Part shown: in pieces, positions 59,239 to 64,000 of the stretch
How positions within the stretch are numbered: the stretch's first letter is position 1
How the letters are laid out: the number at the start of each line of letters is the position of its first letter
Assembly: GCA_035772785.1 (NCBI GenBank)
Contig: JAOCPU010000013.1
Span: forward strand, 246,001-310,000
Length of the DNA: 64,000 nt
Reading direction: 5' to 3'
DNA from: Phlebiopsis flavidoalba
Taxonomy: Eukaryota > Basidiomycota > Agaricomycetes > Polyporales > Phanerochaetaceae
Notes under the pieces: generated by a model
What the model was told of the DNA's origin: nothing
Seen by the model: only the letters and a program-made list of their open reading frames with translations
Databases searched by the model: none
Translations under genes and position numbers: made by a program

Positions 59239-59550
59239 GGACTCAATGGACTTTCTGTGCGAAAATATCCCTCCTTTTTTCACAAACTTTTCAACAGGGG
59301 ACTTCTCAGCATGTAAAGTAGTTTGATCAGAGACAAGAGCTCCTAGATATAGCACGTTCATGAGAGTCGAGCATTGGAGTATGTAGAAGTGCTACTAGAC
59401 CACTAGACAATGAGCGTGCATGATCAAAACGTAATTATGAACAGATCAAAGGGCTTGACTTGTTGTTAGCAAGGGTTGGGGGTAGTATACCGGCAACACA
59501 ATGGTTCTGTGTTGCCAGGATAGCACTTGTCAAACGTCACTAACGCAGTA
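59239..59550. other. Convergent spacer, F-box copy 3 / LysM gene
   Basis: About 310 bases between the ends of two converging genes; no feature recognised. Confidence 0.5.
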
Positions 59551-60264
59551 CTAAGACATCATTGAGCATCCGACCGGGGCTTCGACGCCGAAACAGAGAC
59601 CTACCTGCTGGCCAACGACGAGGTTGTCACACGCATTATCCACATTTTCCATTGAGTTGAACAACTGGGCACTGGTCAACCGAGATTTGCCACTCGAAGC
59701 TGCGGCGAGACCGTTGCACGTTTTAGCTGTGGCAGGGGCCTGCTTGGTGCAGCTGGGGGTGAACGCTAGCGATACGGTTGCATAATTAGCCGTGTGGGGT
59801 ATTGACGATCCTAGCAGGGATTGATCACGTACATCGCAAGAGCACACTGTGTTCATGGTTCAAGGGAGCATTGCCTGTGAAGAATCAGTTCAATCGTGGT
59901 AGTTTTGAATGATGAAAGAGAGGCTCACAAGGTCGTTCAACCAGGATACCAGGATGAAGGTCTTGATGTCAGCAACACTCACTCCTGACCAGGCAGTAGC
60001 AGAGACTTGACGAGCAAGAGTCGGTAGACCTATCAAACACGTCAGCCCGCCAGCTTTCGCAGCAGCACATGGGTCACCTTACTGAGTCTTGTTAGCTCTC
60101 TAATACGCATGCATGTCAGATTAATTAAGTAAGCAACCCATCAAGTGACCACTTACCGACGCACTCAGGTCTTGGTCCCGAAGCGTCGACCAGTTCTGCG
60201 CTGAAAAAGTGTCAAAAACAACCGCGAAGATCATCGCCGAGCGCAAGTTCATCGAGGACATCAT
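59551..60264 (-). CDS. Secreted LysM-domain protein (candidate chitin-binding effector)
   Basis: LysM proteins of fungi bind chitin oligomers; some hide hyphae from host or competitor detection. On minus the start region at 60264-60252 (MMSS, MNLRSAMIFAVVFDTFSAQ) is a credible signal peptide, followed by a GT donor. After an intron, ARQVSATAWSGVSVADIKTF (about 60025-59965) matches the second half of one LysM. The last exon (59856-59551) holds a full C-terminal LysM: SCTKQAPATAKTCNGLAAAS, LTSAQLFNSMENVDNACDNL and VVGQQV, with Cys residues in the usual fungal places. Stop is at 59551-59553. About two LysM domains are visible. One or more frameshifts blur the first. Chitin binding is inferred from family. 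Confidence 0.65.
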
Positions 60265-61201
60265 GAAAGAGATAAATCGAATGAGCGTCTGGACGAGACA
60301 TTTTTAGCTGCACGACTGGATTGGCTTTTATACTAATTTGCCACTCACAGTCTGCTATGATGAGAGAGTAACATTAATAAGCTCGGGTGTAGAACTGAGG
60401 GAAGGCCCGCGAGATTTTGCCAGTGAATCTGCGATAAAGGCACTCACTTGACATTGTAGGACGTGATTTTCCCAAACACGCCGCCGGTGCATGCCGTCCC
60501 GAGTATGAATTGTTGAAGTGACCTACACCACCAGGTTCACATTACAAGCCTAAAATCGAGAAAAGAGTGCACCCAATGCGACCGTTCGGATAGGATGGGC
60601 CTATGGCAACGTTTTCATCCTCGTGTTATAGAAGCGTCGCCGGGATGAAGCACTTGAAGTCGATGAGATGCACACCAGAACTTTCGGTTAGTCGACGTCA
60701 TCGAACTTATGACAACAAGGGACGTCAGGTCTGCTTCAGCTTCAGTTTACAGATCAAGACACTTCTGAATTCTTTCACAGGATATCATCAGACCTGACTA
60801 GGGCAGGATTAAGTCCGGACAACTGTGACAACAGCATGTGGCGCAACCTCGGTCCTAGAAAAATGCCATTCTGCTTCCGCTGTGTGTGCCGGGCGAAGTA
60901 CTTGCGAGTCTGAATGTGAACATGAAGCGATGAGTATGTTACTAACTAAAATATATGCTATGTACAATGCGCAAAATCCATGGTTGCAGACGATTCCAGA
61001 TGTCAGGGTACAAGATAAACGAAGCATTTGACCCAGAGGGGGCTCGGAGGGTGATTATCTCCTCTGACTTTGACGGTGGGTATCCTCGGCTCTCTCTCAT
61101 GCGTTCCTCTAGAACGCTCTTCGGACCTCTGCCTAGCCATACGGCCCATAAGACTCTACCCAGTACCAACGCCAGTCCGGGCCGCAATCAAATGATACGC
61201 C
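60265..61201. other. Intergenic, nothing recognised
   Basis: About 940 bases upstream of the LysM gene. Short frames on both strands have no recognisable domain. Confidence 0.45.
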
Positions 61202-63990
61202 CTAGAGCCAAACTTCAAGCACAAATCCCACAAACCCGGAATGGTTTTTTGCGCCCACTTGTGATTTAGTCGTTGAGGGGGTTTGTCCAACCGGGCTGCG
61301 ACCTCGGTCAGGAGTGCTCTCCGGCTCGGGCTCGATGTCGGAACAATCAAAGTTGAGCTCGAGCTGTCTGAATTTGGTCATGTCCACGCCCGGCCCGGAC
61401 GCGAGAAAAGGAGATTGAGCGTGAAACACCAGGTGTGAACCGCGTCTTCGAAGGACTCGTCCATCTTTTCCAGGGCGGTACTTCGCGGTGCGTCTCCTCA
61501 TGTCAGGAGCTCTGATCGCCTTCCTCGAAAACATAGTCGACCGTCGAGCTCTATGACGGACGGGCACGAGGCTCAAGTCGGAGACGTCAAAGTCTTGAGA
61601 AGTGGGGAAGGGAACACTAGCCAGCGTAGGCGAGAGCACGGGCGACAGTGGCGGTGGTAGCGGCTCTGCGTACTCTGCATAGGGTCGGCGCCGCTCAGCC
61701 CACCTGCTCGTCCGCGCCCGCACTGTCTGAGACAGCCGTCGCATTACATTCGACTGTTGACCTTAGGCCAATTTGTCCTCTTCCCAGAGCAGGTCCCAGT
61801 ACCAAATGTCTCCAGCGAGAACGGATTTGCTGGAATGAAGTCGCAAGCCGCCGCGTGAGCGGGAACGAGATGAACTCGGGACGTTTCTGCCGATCCGAGA
61901 CTTCGGCGAAGGGCTAGGGGGTTCGACAAAGACGTGGGGGGTTGTAGATTGACCGTGAAAAACGAGAAGCGGGATCTCGTGGGCGTGCCTGAGGGGTGTT
62001 GCAGATCCAGAAGCAGAACCGCCGCTCACACTACGGGCGACAGCAGTGCTCGGGTCCGCTATCAAAGCGTGTATGGTCGCCCTCGTCTTCAATGTCAATC
62101 TTGGGGATACGCGGATGATCTACCATGTCGTCTTTGCCACCATCGGCGATCCATCCACCAGGAACGCTGGCGATACCCTCCATGTTCATGTCAGCGCAGG
62201 GGATATTGGACAGACTAAGGTTGCGCGCAGATGGTGATTTCCGAGCCCGTTCGCCCCAGTCATCTCCGAACTCGCTGCCGAGTTCAGAGCCAAGAGTGTG
62301 TAGAAGCTCCGCTAATTCCGAGGGTGGATGGAGCAGGTGAAGTGGGCCACGAGGATACGCCAGAGGGTGAAGGGGAGGGTGATCGTGACTCCGGAAGGTT
62401 TAAATCCAACCGAAGGTGGAAGAGGTGATGCATAGACGGACTCATCTTCAGTTTCTGAAGATACAGAGTCAAATGAGCGAGAAAGGTCGTTATCCGTGGC
62501 AGCATGGGACCAACCAGAAACGTCAGCACGGTCACTCGACATACCCGCAGCGCGGATAGGAAGTGGTGACAATCTTCGGAAAGACGTGTGAGACATCCAA
62601 CCTAGATGGATATTTCCTCGAGGACTCGGCCGACTCTTCGTTTCCTTCCAATTCGTCGTCGTCAGGAGACTTGAATAAATCCATGACAGGTCTGCGGGAC
62701 TTCTGCGGACTCGCGCCGCTGCTTCTGACCCCTTTCCACCTTGGACTGTCTCCAATATCCAAGAAACCAAAGATACCCCTCGTGGTGCTCTGTCTCGGAG
62801 GTCGTTACCCCAGTTGGCAAAAAGTCCGTCCCGTGGATCATCGAGGCGAACGCAAGTCCGACTTGCGTCGCCTTCGATTGTACAGTCGCAAGCTGCTGAA
62901 CCGGATAGTTTGACCACATCGGGTTACATTCAACGGATGCCCTTGGAGAGAGGGACTTTCCGTATTGTGCTGGTAGCGTCCTCTTCGGCACCCTCTCGTG
63001 TCCGGTGTCAGCGGAGTAGATTCGCTGAAAGTCTTCATCTGGTACGACCCAAACTTCGACCTGTAGGTCATCATTCTCAGCCGTCGATGGCAGTCGTATG
63101 GCGCGCTTAATAGTGTCATCCTCCTTCTGAGCAGCGTTGAGGCGATCAGAGGGTCGCTTTCTGTTTCAGCGCTAAAATCTGAGCGTAAGGTCGTGTCCTC
63201 AAGTTCACGGAATCTTGGAGAGAATCTCAGAGCAAGTGGATAGCATGAACTCCTCACTCGAGGGCCGGTGAGTTTGTGGGAGAGAAGCTGGAAGAGCGCA
63301 GTGTCGCAGAGGATGCCACGAAGATGACGGAGAGACAAGGGTTAGCAGTACTTTGTCCACTCTAATCAACAGAGGTTGCGTCAGAGGTGTAGTAGCCTGA
63401 GTGGGCTCGTAGGCGCTCAGCGGGTCATATCACTCGGGAAGACATCCTCCGGGTTGATGGAAGTGGGAACAGAAAGCTTGACTTTGGGAATCTCTGATGC
63501 GAGGGGCGAAGTCGAGAAACCTGCTTCTGCGGCTCGCTCTCGCTGGTGCTTTCTCCGCAACATCTTAATTCTCTCCCAGTCTCGCTGCCTCCGTTTTACC
63601 TCCACTCCTCCGCGGGACATCACGTTAACCTTCTTCATCACCCGTTCCTCCAGCTCAACGCCTTTCGAGGGGACAAAGGGTCTTCTCCAACTCTTCCTTC
63701 AACATAAGCCCAATCTCGCTTCTCGACGCTTGCTTCCGGAGCTTGCGCTTTCCTTGGAGATTCGGCTTGGGTACTCTCCGTCTTCAAGTCTCTCGAGATT
63801 CTGCATAAGGTCAGCATTCTGGTAAAACGCGAGATAGGTTAGTCGTCTGACTGGGGGTGACAGAGATGCGGCGTGTGTGACGAGGGCGGGAACGGTCTGA
63901 GAGTAATGACAGTGCTGGAGAAGAGGGGGAACCAGCCGCGGAGGGTGTGGGACGGTGTCGTGAGATGCTGTAGTGGTGCGGCGTTGTTGG
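61202..63990 (-). CDS. Large hypothetical protein, 5' end beyond the window
   Basis: Minus-strand coding pieces run almost continuously from the right edge to about 61202. They include a basic, probable coiled-coil stretch (REAR..., VKRRQRDWERIKMLRRKHQ at 63600-63550), a 166-codon frame at 63338-62838, a 201-codon frame at 62917-62312 with acidic Ser-rich parts (SFDSVSSETEDESVYASP), a 111-codon frame at 62098-61763 (EPPSPSPKSRIG), and a final 180-codon frame ending at 61202 with SDIEPEPESTPDRG. The composition (Pro/Ser/Arg-rich, low complexity, few hydrophobic clusters) suggests a largely disordered protein, perhaps nuclear or cytoskeletal. No family is recognised. It may be one gene or two. 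Confidence 0.4.
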
Positions 63991-64000
63991 AGGGAGTGGC

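Overview
The window looks like nuclear DNA of a filamentous basidiomycete, most likely an Agaricomycete. Recognisable genes are intron-rich with short introns of about 50-60 bases (GT...AG), sit on both strands, and are fungal families: an Ofd1-type prolyl hydroxylase, Rcf2, a GtaA-type glutaminase, a GH18 chitinase, a LysM protein and F-box proteins. No bacterial operon structure, CRISPR array or confident tRNA/rRNA gene was seen. No species is assigned.

Layout. (1) 1-15.6 kb: no gene could be recognised. It is partly GC-rich, with chance-looking ORFs on both strands, two diverged tandem duplications and a G/T-skewed block. (2) 15.6-23.0 kb: two secreted enzymes, a GH18 chitinase with an internal Asp/Ser/Thr repeat insert and a glutaminase A-like enzyme. 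(3) 23-30.5 kb: accessory DNA with coding fragments that could not be named, one TPR-repeat protein and two long poly-G tracts. (4) 30.5-43.9 kb: a dense block of conserved genes: PLP1/TXNDC9 (-), DOM34/Pelota (+), URA3/pyrG (-), PUS7 (+), a ferric reductase (-) and a NOP13-like RRM protein (+). Two ATCAGATAA sites, the consensus of iron-responsive GATA repressors, lie upstream of the ferric reductase. (5) 44.9-64 kb: an F-box protein (-), an unnamed protein, Ofd1 (-), RCF2 (+), three tandem F-box paralogues (+), a LysM protein (-) and a large unnamed protein running off the right edge (-).

What the genes do together. The central block serves translation and RNA (Dom34 ribosome rescue, Pus7 pseudouridylation, Nop13-like nucleolar RRM protein), pyrimidine synthesis (URA3), iron uptake and respiration (RCF2 is further right). 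The flanks hold faster-evolving genes: chitin and glutamine enzymes, a LysM protein, F-box and TPR families.

Caution. Every gene that can be aligned by eye to a known family is broken by small insertions or deletions, including genes a free-living fungus needs. The simplest reading is an uncorrected long-read assembly rather than mass pseudogenisation. Gene coordinates below therefore give the outer limits of each locus, not an intact reading frame; exon limits are given only where a splice junction restores a conserved motif.
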